Assembly: GCF_025231485.1 (NCBI RefSeq) | Contig: NZ_CP104003.1 | Span: 3,224,001-3,288,000 of the forward strand | DNA from: Salinirubellus salinus | GTDB taxonomy: Archaea > Halobacteriota > Halobacteria > Halobacteriales > Haloarculaceae | Reading direction: 5' to 3' | Length of the DNA: 64,000 nucleotides | The notes under the pieces: generated by a model | The model's database searches: none | Seen by the model: only the letters and a program-made list of their open reading frames with translations | What the model was told of the DNA's origin: nothing | Shown here: positions 17,894 to 26,153 of the stretch, piece after piece | Layout of the letters: each line of letters starts with the position of its first letter | How positions within the stretch are numbered: position 1 is the first letter of the stretch | Made by a program: the position numbers and the translations under genes

Positions 17894-18517
17894 TCAGTCG
17901 GCAGGCTGGGTCATCCGGGTCTGCATCTCCTCGATGCGACCCTGGACCTCCTCGAGCTGGCCGCCGAACGCCTCGAGCTGCTCCTCGAAGCGCGCCTGGA
18001 AGGCGTCGCTCTGTTCCGTCATCTGTTCGCTCATCTCGTCGAACTGCTCCTCGAGGCGCTCGAACGCCTCCATCGTCTGTTCCTCGGCGTCGGCGTGCGC
18101 GGAGAGGAGCGCCTCGACCTGCTCGTCGAGCGTCGCGAGGTACTCCTCGGAGAACTCGTCGTAGTTCTCGATGCCCTGCTCCATCCCCTCGCCGGCGGCG
18201 TCGAACGCGTCGGCGTGGGCCTCGTAGAGCCCGTCGAACGCCTCGTCGACGTTCTCGCGCAGTTCGGCGACCATCTCGGCGCTGCCGGGGACGGTCGCCT
18301 CGACGGCGTCGAGATAGCTGTGGATGCCGGACTCGGCCAGCTCCACCGTGGAGCGCTGGGCCGTCTCCGTCGAGCCCATGCCGTCCATCGCCATCGCGTT
18401 CAGGCGCTGCTGGAACTCGAGGCTACGGCCGACGGCCTCCTGGCTCTGCTCGATCAGGTTCCGCTGGAGTTCGAACACTGTGCTGACGGGGGTCGTGAAG
18501 GGGGAATCGTCACTCAT
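17894..18517 (-). CDS. phaP: Phasin PhaP-like granule protein
   Basis: A 207-residue, acidic, fully helical protein without cysteines or enzyme motifs, composed of long amphipathic stretches (for example NLIEQSQEAVGRSLEFQQRL and AERLEEQFDEM-like heptads). This is the character of phasins, which coat PHA granules and set their size. Gene order phaR-phaP-phaE-phaC matches the Haloferax mediterranei locus. I start at ATG 18517, nine bases after a GGAG; a GTG at 18526 is in frame. Its start overlaps the phaR stop. Confidence 0.85.
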   Translation of the reverse strand: MSDDSPFTTPVSTVFELQRNLIEQSQEAVGRSLEFQQRLNAMAMDGMGSTETAQRSTVELAESGIHSYLDAVEATVPGSAEMVAELRENVDEAFDGLYEAHADAFDAAGEGMEQGIENYDEFSEEYLATLDEQVEALLSAHADAEEQTMEAFERLEEQFDEMSEQMTEQSDAFQARFEEQLEAFGGQLEEVQGRIEEMQTRMTQPAD

Positions 18518-18824
18518 CTGAATCACTCCGGTTCCGCTTGACGGGGATGACGACGGTCTGGACGATGTCGCCCTCCTGGATGTCCAGGGCCTCGCGCTCG
18601 GCGTCGGGGATGCTGATGCGCCCGCCGCTCTGGACGCGCGTCTTGAACATCGCCATCTGGCTCATGCTGCCCAGTTGGGGGGCCAGCCCGCCCCGGTCGC
18701 CGCCCGCCGTGCCGGTCAAGAGCTGCTGGAGCAGCTCCTGCTGGCTGCGGGTCGCCGACTCGGTCGCCTGCTGGAACGCCTTGAACATCGGGGGCAAACT
18801 CAGCCCGTCGTCGTCCTCGCTCAT
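18510..18824 (-). CDS. phaR: AbrB-domain PHA regulator PhaR
   Basis: A 104-residue protein. The N-terminal half (LPPMFKAFQQATESATRSQQ) is helical and resembles phasin-type granule-binding helices; the C-terminal half is a SpoVT/AbrB swapped-hairpin DNA-binding domain (VQSGGRISIPDAEREALDI, then EGDIVQTVVIPVKR). In Haloferax mediterranei the AbrB-type PhaR binds both granules and its own promoter region, titrating repression to polymer amount. The same scheme is inferred here. It leads the phaRPEC operon; the stop overlaps phaP by eight bases. A phased repeat array lies 47-86 bases upstream. Confidence 0.9.
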   Translation of the reverse strand: MSEDDDGLSLPPMFKAFQQATESATRSQQELLQQLLTGTAGGDRGGLAPQLGSMSQMAMFKTRVQSGGRISIPDAEREALDIQEGDIVQTVVIPVKRNRSDSDE

Positions 18825-18870
18825 CGCGTACTGGTAGTGATGCCCCGCACGAGGATAAGTGTTACTCTCA

Positions 18871-18937
18871 GTGGTGTCTGATGGTTCTGGATGGTATCGG
18901 GTGGTTTCCAGCCCCGAACCGACCACACCCTTTAAGA
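18871..18937. promoter_or_regulatory. Divergent phaR/phaJ promoter with four 10-bp direct repeats
   Basis: Four consecutive decamers at 18871-18910 (GTGGTGTCTG, ATGGTTCTGG, ATGGTATCGG, GTGGTTTCCA) share the consensus RTGGTNTCNG, one per helical turn. A TATA-like CTTTAAGAC at 18930-18937 sits about 30 bases before the phaJ ATG. The array lies between the phaR start (18824) and that TATA box, so a bound regulator could act on both directions. PhaR is the obvious candidate; this is inference. Confidence 0.6.
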
Positions 18938-18964
18938 CGCCGTGTACCTTCATACGTGGTAGTG

Positions 18965-19573
18965 ATGTCCGACTCCTACTCGTCGCTGTTCGACGCCTGG
19001 TCACGGGCGTCGACGCGGGCGTTCGAGAACTACCTGGCCGCCAACCGGGCCGCGATGGCCGCGATGGGGGTCTCGACCGAGGAGACGTGGGGCGACACCG
19101 CCGCCACGCTCGGGAACGGTCAGGTGGAGACGACGGTCGCGGCCGACGCGACACTCCCCGGATGGGAGGTCGAGCTCGACGCCACCGACGGCGGCCTGCA
19201 GGTCGGTGACAGCGTCCGCTTCAGCAAGACCCTCTCGGCCGAGGACGTAGAACAGTTCGCCGCCGTCTCCGGCGACACCAACCCCCTCCACCTCGACGAC
19301 GAGGCCGCCAGCCAGACCCGCTTCGGCGGCCGTATCGTCCACGGCAGCCTCGTCTCCGGTCTCATCTCCGCCGCCCTCGCCCGTCTCCCCGGTACCGTCG
19401 TCTACCTCTCGCAGGACACCGAGTTCCGCGCGCCCGTCCGCATCGGCGACCGTGTCACCGCCGACGTGGAGGCCGTCGAGGACCTCGGCGGCAACCGCTT
19501 CCGACTCCGGACGCAGGTGCTCCGCGACGACGACCCCGTCATCGACGGCGAGGCCGTCGTCCTCATCGAGTAG
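18965..19573 (+). CDS. phaJ: (R)-specific enoyl-CoA hydratase (MaoC/PhaJ) with N-terminal extension
   Basis: A 202-residue protein. Residues about 75-202 form a MaoC-type hotdog hydratase with the catalytic Asp/His in SGDTNPLHLDDEAA and the FGGRIVHGSLVSGL segment. Such enzymes turn enoyl-CoA from beta-oxidation into (R)-3-hydroxyacyl-CoA for PHA synthase. Residues 1-60 are extra compared with a bare PhaJ (about 130-160 residues): SSLFDAWSRASTRAFENYL is an amphipathic helix like those of phasins and may dock the enzyme on the granule. It is transcribed divergently from phaR. Its stop abuts the stop of the next gene on the other strand. Confidence 0.85.
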   Translation: MSDSYSSLFDAWSRASTRAFENYLAANRAAMAAMGVSTEETWGDTAATLGNGQVETTVAADATLPGWEVELDATDGGLQVGDSVRFSKTLSAEDVEQFAAVSGDTNPLHLDDEAASQTRFGGRIVHGSLVSGLISAALARLPGTVVYLSQDTEFRAPVRIGDRVTADVEAVEDLGGNRFRLRTQVLRDDDPVIDGEAVVLIE

Positions 19574-20473
19574 TCAGGAGAGGAACCCGGTCACGTCCGC
19601 GACGAACCGCCCCGGCACTTCTCTGGGGGCCCAGTGTCCCACCCCGTCGTAGAGCCGCGCCTCCGCGTCGGGGAGCTGTTCGGCCGCCCGCGACGCCCAC
19701 GCCGCCGGCAACAGCGGGTCGCGCTTCCCGTGGACCAGCAGCGTCGGCACCTCCAGTCCCGCGAGCCGCGACGAGTGGTCCGTCGCCAACCCCGTCGCGC
19801 CGAACTCCGAGCGCTGCCACGACCGGACGGTCCGGCCCACAGCCGGGTCGCCCACGACGCCGTGCACGTCGCTGACCAGTTCCCCGGGGGGTGCCGCGCC
19901 GGTCAGCGTCCGGAGGTGGGCCCGCACGCTCGCCTCGCTGGCCGCGAAGGTCGACCACCACGCGCGGTGGAGCGCCGGCACCCGCAGGCCGACGCTCGCG
20001 GCCGGGCGCCACGCGGCGTCCCCACCCAGCCCGTAGCTGTCGACGAGGACGAGACGGTCCACCTCCCGGTCGAGCGCGTGGCCGAGAGCCACCGCCCCGC
20101 CCATCGAGATGCCGACCATCGCGGGCGACTCCAGCCCCAGCGCGTCGCGGAAGGCGTCGACGACCCCCTCGAAGTAGTCGGTCGTGTAGCGCACGCTCGG
20201 CTTCTCGCTCCGGCCGTGACCCGGCAGGTCCAGCGCGTACACTCGCCGGTCGGCGGCCAGTTCGGGCAGCAGGTAGCGGTACGACACCGAGGCGGCGTCC
20301 AGCCCACAGCCGTGGAGCAACAGCGCCGGCGGGGCGTCGGGGTCGCCGGCCACGTCGTAGGCCACCTCCACCTCGTGTCGCCCGCCGCGGCCGTCTCCAG
20401 CGGTCAACGTCGTCCGTCCAGTCTCGCGGTCCACGGGGTCGCGCGTACCGCCCCCGTGGGACTCACCGTCCAT
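19574..20473 (-). CDS. Alpha/beta hydrolase
   Basis: A 299-residue alpha/beta-hydrolase fold protein. The oxyanion segment LLLHGCGLDA, nucleophile elbow GISMGG, acid in HGKRDPLLP and the late His in GHWAPRE give a full triad. No signal peptide is present, so it is intracellular. It converges on phaJ with no bases between the two stop codons. Its place beside the PHA genes allows a role in PHA or acyl-ester turnover, but the sequence does not show substrate; the known haloarchaeal PHA depolymerase is a patatin-like protein, not of this type. Confidence 0.8.
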   Translation of the reverse strand: MDGESHGGGTRDPVDRETGRTTLTAGDGRGGRHEVEVAYDVAGDPDAPPALLLHGCGLDAASVSYRYLLPELAADRRVYALDLPGHGRSEKPSVRYTTDYFEGVVDAFRDALGLESPAMVGISMGGAVALGHALDREVDRLVLVDSYGLGGDAAWRPAASVGLRVPALHRAWWSTFAASEASVRAHLRTLTGAAPPGELVSDVHGVVGDPAVGRTVRSWQRSEFGATGLATDHSSRLAGLEVPTLLVHGKRDPLLPAAWASRAAEQLPDAEARLYDGVGHWAPREVPGRFVADVTGFLS

Positions 20474-20626
20474 ACCTCAGGATAGCACCGGCGTGACTGA
20501 TACACCTTCGGAACGAATCGGCGGGGGACGGTCGCCCCGCTTCGCTCGTCCACCACCACCACCCTCGTTCGCGTCGTCGTCGGCGCGAAGCGCCGGCTTC
20601 CAGCGGGGCCTTCGGTCCCGCCCGAT
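20474..20626. repeat. GC-rich imperfect palindromes between hydrolase and ferredoxin genes
   Basis: An AATCGGCGGGGGACGGTC segment near 20517 is mirrored by AGCGGGGCCTTCGGTCCCGC and CGATT near 20600-20628. The inner part has GGCGCGAAGCGCCGGC. No open gene is supported. Only about 35 bases remain for the hydrolase promoter next to 20473; no clear TATA box was found. Confidence 0.35.
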
Positions 20627-20956
20627 TCACTTCCACGGGTTCTCGACCAGCTCGGCCTGCACGTTCGCGCCCACCCGCAGGCGACAGTCCGTCTCCGGCA
20701 CGGCCACGCAGGCGAGGACGAACCCCGCCTCGATGTGCCGCGCTTTCAGCGCCCGTGGGGCGCGGCGATACCGGACCTCCCCGTCGAGTAGTTCGGCCGT
20801 GCAGGTCCCACAGGCACCGGTCAGACAGCCGAACGGGACGTGTTCGTCCGCCCGCCCGGCCGCCTCCAGCACCGTCTCGCCCGGTTCGGCCCGCACCGTC
20901 GTCTCGCGCCGCTCGCCGTCGCCCTCGCGGACGAGTGTCACCCGTCGCCGACTCAC
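20627..20956 (-). CDS. Plant-type [2Fe-2S] ferredoxin
   Basis: A 109-residue electron carrier. The cluster motif CLTGACGTC (Cys spacing C-x4-C... as CxxxxxCxxC context) and a later Cys in FVLACVA supply four ligands of the plant-type [2Fe-2S] fold; the sheet opens with VTLVREGDGERRETTVRA. It starts at GTG 20956, sharing GTGA with the stop of the SBP56 gene, so it is translated from the same message. This suggests that it takes electrons from, or maintains, the SBP56 enzyme. It is much shorter than the ferredoxins with inserted domains common in haloarchaea. Confidence 0.85.
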   Translation of the reverse strand: MSRRRVTLVREGDGERRETTVRAEPGETVLEAAGRADEHVPFGCLTGACGTCTAELLDGEVRYRRAPRALKARHIEAGFVLACVAVPETDCRLRVGANVQAELVENPWK

Positions 20957-22377
20957 TGCCAGACGTCGCTCGTGCAGTCCCCGTCGGGCCACCGGATCTC
21001 GTGGGCGCGTGACGGGCCGTGGGGCATCTCGCCGAAGTCGACGAGGAACTCCTCGTCGAGTTCCATCGTCCCGCGCCGGGGGTCGACGTCGGCCTTCAGC
21101 ATCACGGACCCCTGCTCGGCCTCCTCGGGGTAGAACTGGTTGTCCCACGAGGAGAACAGCGAGGTGGTCCAGTAGAGCCGCTCGCCGTCGAGCGAGAGCT
21201 GGAGCATCTGCGGGCCAGCGATGACCTCCCGCTCGCCCTCGATGGGGTGGCTCGGGCCGAAGTTCCCGCCCGCCCACAGCTGGTCGGCCAGCCGCGGGTT
21301 CGACGGGTCCGAGATGTCGTACATCCGCACGTCCCCGTGGAGCCAGTTCGAGAAGAACAGGTAGCGGTCGTCCATCGACACCAGCAGGTCCGTCACCAGA
21401 CCCGGGACGGGCATGTCCCAGTCCTCGTGTTCACGGGGCTCGATGTCGATGACCTTCTCCGCCTCGAAGTGGCCCACTCGCTCGTCCGGCGAGCGTTCGG
21501 TCTCCTGGAAGTGGAAGACGTTCGAGGAGAGCGCGGCCCCCACGTAGCCGTGGGCGTGGTCGGGGCTGTGGAGGAACCGGACCTCCAGCGGTATCATCCC
21601 CTCCTCGCCGAGGTCGAGGGTCTGCTCGACGGTGCCGGCCTCCCAGTCCCAGACGTGGAGCTGTCGGCCGTACTTGCCCGCCTCCACGTCGTCCAGGTCG
21701 AAGCCCGGGTAGTAGGTCTTCGGTGCGGCCCACTCGCTGGATATCATCACGTTCCGCCGTGGCTGGTACCAGTAGTCGTAGTTCATCTCGATGTCGCCCG
21801 GCGCGTCCCAGCGCCCGACGATCGAGAAGTCCGACTCGTCGAGTTGGAGGAAGCCCCCCGGCAGGTCGCCGTCGGCGTCACCGAGCATCGAGAGCACGAT
21901 CTGGCCGTCGGGGATGCAGTGGACCGTGTGTGGCGCGCTCAGGTCGTACTCGAACACCTCCTCGGGTTCGATCACGTGCGTCAGCTCCGGGTTCCGGCGG
22001 TCCTCCGTGTCCACGATGTGGATGCGCGAGGAGCGCTGGCCGGGGATCACGAGGTGTCGTCGCTCCAGCCCCCCGACGTGACACGACGAGGAGCAGGCGT
22101 TCCACCCGAAGTGGTGGAGTTCGTCACCCATGTTGGGCATCTCCACCCGGTCGACCACCTCGGCGTAGGTGTCCGAGTCGGGATCCAGGTCCACTACCCC
22201 GAGGAAGTCGGGGGCCTCCACGTCCGTCCCCACGTACAGGCACATCACGTAGGCGAGTTCCTCGGGTTCGGACTCCTCGATGGCCGCCTGCGGGGTCGCG
22301 TAGCCCGGTCCCTCGTGGTCGTGCTGTGCGTGGTCGTGGCCCGCGTGTGCGTCGTCCGGGTTCTCTGCGTCGCTCAT
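20953..22377 (-). CDS. Selenium-binding protein SBP56 / methanethiol oxidase family
   Basis: A 474-residue seven-bladed beta-propeller protein of the SBP56 family; bacterial and human members oxidise methanethiol to formaldehyde, H2S and H2O2 in a copper-dependent way. Conserved features are NMGDELHHFGWNACSSSCH near the N terminus, His-rich metal motifs (LSAPHTVHCIPDG, HSPDHAHGYVG, NWLHGDVRMYD) and the C-terminal GPSRAHEIRWPDGDCTSDVW. The His-rich head (HAGHDHAQHDHEG) may bind metal. I start at ATG 22377; five codons further upstream are open but the TATA-like TAGTATG lies about 25 bases before 22377. Coupled to the ferredoxin downstream. Confidence 0.9.
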   Translation of the reverse strand: MSDAENPDDAHAGHDHAQHDHEGPGYATPQAAIEESEPEELAYVMCLYVGTDVEAPDFLGVVDLDPDSDTYAEVVDRVEMPNMGDELHHFGWNACSSSCHVGGLERRHLVIPGQRSSRIHIVDTEDRRNPELTHVIEPEEVFEYDLSAPHTVHCIPDGQIVLSMLGDADGDLPGGFLQLDESDFSIVGRWDAPGDIEMNYDYWYQPRRNVMISSEWAAPKTYYPGFDLDDVEAGKYGRQLHVWDWEAGTVEQTLDLGEEGMIPLEVRFLHSPDHAHGYVGAALSSNVFHFQETERSPDERVGHFEAEKVIDIEPREHEDWDMPVPGLVTDLLVSMDDRYLFFSNWLHGDVRMYDISDPSNPRLADQLWAGGNFGPSHPIEGEREVIAGPQMLQLSLDGERLYWTTSLFSSWDNQFYPEEAEQGSVMLKADVDPRRGTMELDEEFLVDFGEMPHGPSRAHEIRWPDGDCTSDVWQ

Positions 22378-22387
22378 GCCTTTGCAA

Positions 22388-22419
22388 GTCACTGTGTGAC
22401 ATACTACCCTGATGGGTAG
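22388..22419. promoter_or_regulatory. Two palindromes in the SBP56 promoter
   Basis: GTCAC-TGT-GTGAC (22388-22400) and CTACCC-TGAT-GGGTAG (22404-22419) stand four bases apart, 11-42 bases upstream of the SBP56 start. The second overlaps the likely TATA region. Both are exact dyads and suit dimeric regulators; the regulator is unknown. Confidence 0.5.
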
Positions 22420-22526
22420 CAGCCACCGTCACCGCTGTCTGCGACAAATGTTACCGCAATACCGAACACGGGACACCGTCACTGTCTCCGAGTCACGTTC
22501 GTCATAGGAATCTGCAAATTTTGCCG

Positions 22527-23048
22527 CTACCGGTCGACCACCAGCAGCGCCACGCGCTCGAGGACCAGTTCTTCGAGACTGGCGTCGGTCGCCGCGAGTT
22601 CCCGCTCGCCCACGTCGAAGAACTCGCGCACGCGGGTCTCGTCGAACGCGTCGAGCGTCGCGGCCGGCTCGAGCAGGTCGCGCACCGCCTCGGCCGCCCC
22701 GGCCTCGTCGCCCGCCCCGTCAGCGGCCACCAGCACCACGGCGGGCGTCTCGCCCTCGCCGACGCCCAGCTCCAGTGCTCGGTCTATCTGTCGGCGGCCG
22801 GCGGCGTACAGCAGGACCTCGACCCCCCGGTCGCGGGCGATGCCCGCCCCCCGCGAGCGCTCCCGGTCCGCGAGTTCGAGTGCCCGCTCGAGGTGCCGAC
22901 GCGAGACGACGTACCGGGCGTCGAACGCCTGTGCCGTGACGCCGTGTTCGTCGCCGACGGCGTCGAGCGCCTCGACGAACGCGCCGACGGAGGGGTGACT
23001 CCGCTCGGCGTCGGTGCCGACGTGGACCACGCCCTCCACCAGTTCCAT
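22527..23048 (-). CDS. cgi121: KEOPS complex subunit Cgi121
   Basis: A 173-residue protein of the Cgi121 family, the KEOPS subunit that recruits tRNA for the t6A37 modification. Family features are the N-terminal VEGVVHVG strand, the AFDARYVVSRRHLERALELA helix and the NILLYAAGRRQI-like core (VLLYAAGRRQIDRALELG). It lies downstream of hel308 on the same strand; the pair is a frequent neighbour arrangement in haloarchaea. Here 293 bases separate them, so it may have its own promoter. Confidence 0.85.
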   Translation of the reverse strand: MELVEGVVHVGTDAERSHPSVGAFVEALDAVGDEHGVTAQAFDARYVVSRRHLERALELADRERSRGAGIARDRGVEVLLYAAGRRQIDRALELGVGEGETPAVVLVAADGAGDEAGAAEAVRDLLEPAATLDAFDETRVREFFDVGERELAATDASLEELVLERVALLVVDR

Positions 23049-23341
23049 ACCCGGCCTCGAAACCGCGCGGGCCTACACGTTTCGGTCCGTGCTCGGGGAC
23101 CAGTTGCAGGTCGTCCCCGTGGCCAGACCGGCCTCGTCGACGTGCTGGCGGGTGTGCAGACGCGGGTCGCGGTACAACCGAGACCGCACCGCTGTCGGCC
23201 GGTCGGCTCTGTCGAGCCGACACGGCGTGGCCCTCCCCTTCCGGCAGCGCAAGCTCTGCCGACGTTCGTCCCTACGCTCGGCTCACCGTCCCACCGCACA
23301 CGCTCGCTCGCGCGAGCGGTTCGGCGCGGCCGTTCGCCCCG
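23049..23341. other. Intergenic region between hel308 and cgi121
   Basis: No gene is supported in these 293 bases. Present are a dyad TCGGCTC-TGTC-GAGCCGA near 23203-23220 and a GCGGTACAACCGAGACC segment near 23169 that resembles the repeat at 55-71. A weak AT-poor region upstream of 23048 gives no clear TATA box. Confidence 0.4.
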
Positions 23342-25642
23342 CTAGAAGTCCCCGAACGTCGCCTGGTTCTCCGCACCGTCCTCGGCCTCCGCACCGTCAC
23401 GCTCGTCCACCACCGGTGCCGCGGACTCGTCGGCCTCCACGTCCTCCATCGAGGGGTGCTGGTGGCCGGCGTTCTCGAGGATGCGCTCGGCCGTCTTCCG
23501 GCGCCCCCGGAGTGCTCCCAGCACGACCGCCTTCTCGGCCTCTCGGAGGTCCGCGCGGGTCTCGATGCCCGCCTCGAACAGCCGCCGGGCACGCTTCCGA
23601 CCGACCCCGCGAACGCCGGCGAGGTCGAGCAACTCCTCGCGGACCCCGTCGTCGACGCGCTTCTTCGCCCGCCGGACCGCCGTGGCGCTCCCGAGGTCGA
23701 GTTCGGCGGCGAGCGACTCCGCCGCCCCGAGGAGCCAGCCCGCCGTGTCGACCTTCCCCCGGATGTCGCCCGGGCCGACGCCGTACTTCTCTGTGATGCG
23801 GTCCTCGTCCACCTCCTCGGCCCAGTCCTCCAGCAGGAGCGCGGTCTTGAGCGCCGAGAGCCAGTCCTCGAACCGTTCGTCCTCGAACTCGCTGGGCATC
23901 GCGCCGAGGAACTCCCCTTCGCGCTCGTAGGCCTCCATCGTCAGCTCCTCGCGGTCGCCCGAGCGGAGGTAGAGCTGGTACATGTCCGGCGTGCGCGAGA
24001 CGAGGTGGTAGAGGCCCATCGCGGTCGGGTCGCGCCCGGCCTCGCTCGCCTCGCGCAGTCCGTCCACGATCTCCGCGGCGCTCATCGGGTCGAGGTAGAG
24101 CCGCGAGACGGTGTGGCCCAGCCCCGTCGCCTTCAGCCCGCCGTCCGCTTCGCGCTCCACGAACCCGTTCGCCTCGAGGTAGCCGAGCATCCGCTCCATC
24201 ACCCGCTCGAGGCGTCCCTGTTCGTCCGTCTGGGCGGCGTACAGTGTCTCCTCGAGGAACTCGAGCAGGGTGTCCCGCGAGGAGGCGAAGCCGCTCGCCA
24301 CCGTCGCGAGGATGTGGGTCCGCATCGCCGGCTCGGCCGCGAGTTTCGACCGGACCGGCTCCGGTTGCGCCCAGACGTACCGCTCGAACAGTTCGTCCAG
24401 TTCGTCGTGGCTGTTGGCCAGCAGGACCGCCTCGCCGTAGGGGTCCATCCCCGGCCGCCCCGCCCGGCCCATCATCTGGTGGACCTCGAGCACCGAGAGC
24501 GGCGTCATCCCGCCGGCGTCGCCGGAGTAGCGCCGCCAGTCGCGGACGACGACGCGACGAGAAGGGGTGTTCACCCCGGCCGCGAGCGTCGGCGTCGCCG
24601 AGACGCACTTGATGAGCCGGTCGCGGAACGCGTCCTCGACGAGAGAGCGCTGGCGCGACTCGAGGCCGGCGTGGTGGAACGCCGCGCCCTTCGCCACGCA
24701 GTCGGCGAGGTCGTCGCTCGTCTCGGTGTCGCTCACGCCGCGTATCTCCTCGCTGACCGCCTGCAGGCGCGCTACCTCGTCGCCATCGAGGTGGTCGACG
24801 GTGGTGTTCGCGAGGCGCTTCGCTGCGGACTCGGCGTTCCGCCGGGAGTTGACGAACACCAGCGAGGAGCCACCAGCCTCCACGACCTCGCCGTCCTCGT
24901 CCACGTCGTCCTGCAGGGTGTCGCGGACGATGGCCTCGGTCGCCCGCTCGCTCGACTTCACCCGCAACTCCCGCTGGCTCCCGTCGTCGAAGTGGAGCGC
25001 CTGGCCGTAGTGGACGCCCTTGCGGAGGTCGATGGGCCGCCACTCCGAGTCGACGAGTTCGGCGTCCAGCCACCCGGCCAGCTCCTCGGCGTTGCCGATG
25101 GTCGCCGAGAGCGCGACCACCTGCAGGTTCGGGTTGATGCGCCGGAGTTTGGCGAGGGTGACCTCGAGCGTCGGGCCGCGGTTCGGGTCGTCGACGAGGT
25201 GGACCTCGTCGGCGACGACGCAGTCGAGTCGGTCGAGCCACGAGGCGCCGTTGCGCACCAGCGAGTCCACCTTCTCGGAGGTGGCGACGACGATGTCCTT
25301 CTCGCCCAGCCACCGCTCGTTGGACTCGTAGTTCCCCGTCGACACCCCGACCTCCACGCCGTAGGGGGTGAACTGCTCGAACTCGGCCTTCTTCTCGCTC
25401 GCGAGCGCGCGCAGGGGGACGATGTAGAGCGCCTTCCCCCCGGCCGCGACGCTGGCGAGCATCGCGAGTTCGGCGACGAGCGTCTTGCCGGAGGCGGTCG
25501 GTACCGACGCCACGAGACTCTCCCCTCGCGTCACGCCGGCGTCGACTGCCTCCGCCTGCGGCGGGTAGAGCGCCTCGATTCCCTCGTCCGAGAGGTGCCC
25601 GGGGAGCCACTCGGGGATACCGTCGACCGCCGTCAGTTCCAT
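23342..25642 (-). CDS. hel308: ATP-dependent DNA helicase Hel308
   Basis: A 766-residue superfamily 2 helicase that unwinds lagging strands at stalled replication forks. In order: Q-motif-like [10 protein letters not shown], Walker A PTASGKT (48-54), DEVH box near 150, SAT (ALSATIGN), GRAGRPG motif VI near 390, winged-helix and ratchet domains, and a C-terminal helix-hairpin-helix [19 protein letters not shown]. The last residues ([22 protein letters not shown]) form an acidic tail ending in a motif like a PCNA-interacting peptide (QATFGDF). Length is normal. I start at MELTAV (25642), since a TATA box lies about 27 bases upstream. Confidence 0.95.
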   Translation of the reverse strand: MELTAVDGIPEWLPGHLSDEGIEALYPPQAEAVDAGVTRGESLVASVPTASGKTLVAELAMLASVAAGGKALYIVPLRALASEKKAEFEQFTPYGVEVGVSTGNYESNERWLGEKDIVVATSEKVDSLVRNGASWLDRLDCVVADEVHLVDDPNRGPTLEVTLAKLRRINPNLQVVALSATIGNAEELAGWLDAELVDSEWRPIDLRKGVHYGQALHFDDGSQRELRVKSSERATEAIVRDTLQDDVDEDGEVVEAGGSSLVFVNSRRNAESAAKRLANTTVDHLDGDEVARLQAVSEEIRGVSDTETSDDLADCVAKGAAFHHAGLESRQRSLVEDAFRDRLIKCVSATPTLAAGVNTPSRRVVVRDWRRYSGDAGGMTPLSVLEVHQMMGRAGRPGMDPYGEAVLLANSHDELDELFERYVWAQPEPVRSKLAAEPAMRTHILATVASGFASSRDTLLEFLEETLYAAQTDEQGRLERVMERMLGYLEANGFVEREADGGLKATGLGHTVSRLYLDPMSAAEIVDGLREASEAGRDPTAMGLYHLVSRTPDMYQLYLRSGDREELTMEAYEREGEFLGAMPSEFEDERFEDWLSALKTALLLEDWAEEVDEDRITEKYGVGPGDIRGKVDTAGWLLGAAESLAAELDLGSATAVRRAKKRVDDGVREELLDLAGVRGVGRKRARRLFEAGIETRADLREAEKAVVLGALRGRRKTAERILENAGHQHPSMEDVEADESAAPVVDERDGAEAEDGAENQATFGDF

Positions 25643-25666
25643 TGAGGGAGGGTTGGGCGGTTTCGG

Positions 25667-25674
25667 ATTTAAAC
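25667..25674 (-). promoter_or_regulatory. TATA box of hel308
   Basis: GTTTAAAT on the minus strand, 25-32 bases before the ATG at 25642. This spacing implies a leaderless transcript and excludes the longer upstream frame. Confidence 0.6.
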
Positions 25675-25798
25675 TGTGGGTGAGCCGAGCGTAGCGAGGC
25701 GAGTCTCGATAGCCGACTGTAGGGAGTCCACCGGGAGCGAGGCCGCCGCGCGGCGGCCTCACCGACACCATCAATACCCCGCGGCCGGAGGACCGGAC

Positions 25799-25972
25799 AT
25801 GCGCAGCGAGGAGGCCATCCGCGACCGGATCGCGGCGCTCGAAGCCGAGTACGACAGTCACGACCCCCCCTCGTCGGCGTTCGAGGACGAGGCCGAGGTG
25901 GCCATCCTGCGGGCCATCGAGGAACTGGAGTGGGTACTGGAGGAGTACGAGGGAGAGGAGTTCACCACCTAG
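25799..25972 (+). CDS. Small acidic helical protein
   Basis: A 57-residue protein, [19 protein letters not shown], then [20 protein letters not shown]. Two helices with heptad leucines and isoleucines suggest a coiled-coil hairpin. GGAGG stands at 25788, nine bases before the ATG. No family recognised. It is transcribed divergently from hel308. Confidence 0.6.
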   Translation: MRSEEAIRDRIAALEAEYDSHDPPSSAFEDEAEVAILRAIEELEWVLEEYEGEEFTT

Positions 25973-26153
25973 CCGCGACCGAACGCTCCTCGTCGGGTTC
26001 GTGTCACAGGCGCGAACCGCTCTCTGCTCGCGGCGGACAGGTGCGCCCGTGAGACCTCACCGCTCTGCACCACCCAGCACCGCCGCTCTCGTCTCCCCGT
26101 GGGTGGCCGTCACTGGCGAAAAGTCGAAGTGGTTCCGTGCTATAGCATAGCAC
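25973..26153. repeat. Intergenic DNA with palindromic repeat remnants
   Basis: Between small genes. CGCTCCTCGTCGGGTTCG... and GCGCGAACCGCTCTC are halves of the same hairpin seen at 58500-58530, here with an altered centre; CACCGCTCTGCACCACCCAGCACC resembles the trailing tract of that element. No gene is seen. Confidence 0.4.
26137..26153 (+). promoter_or_regulatory. 17-bp palindrome abutting a start codon
   Basis: GTGCTAT-AGC-ATAGCAC is an exact seven-base dyad ending at the base before the ATG at 26154. A leaderless transcript would begin inside or next to it, so it could be an operator, or a hairpin hiding the start if transcription begins upstream. Confidence 0.5.

Noticed and set aside
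21019-22419. Long plus-strand frame opposite SBP56
   Set aside because: Antisense shadow of a well-supported gene; shares no recognisable domain.
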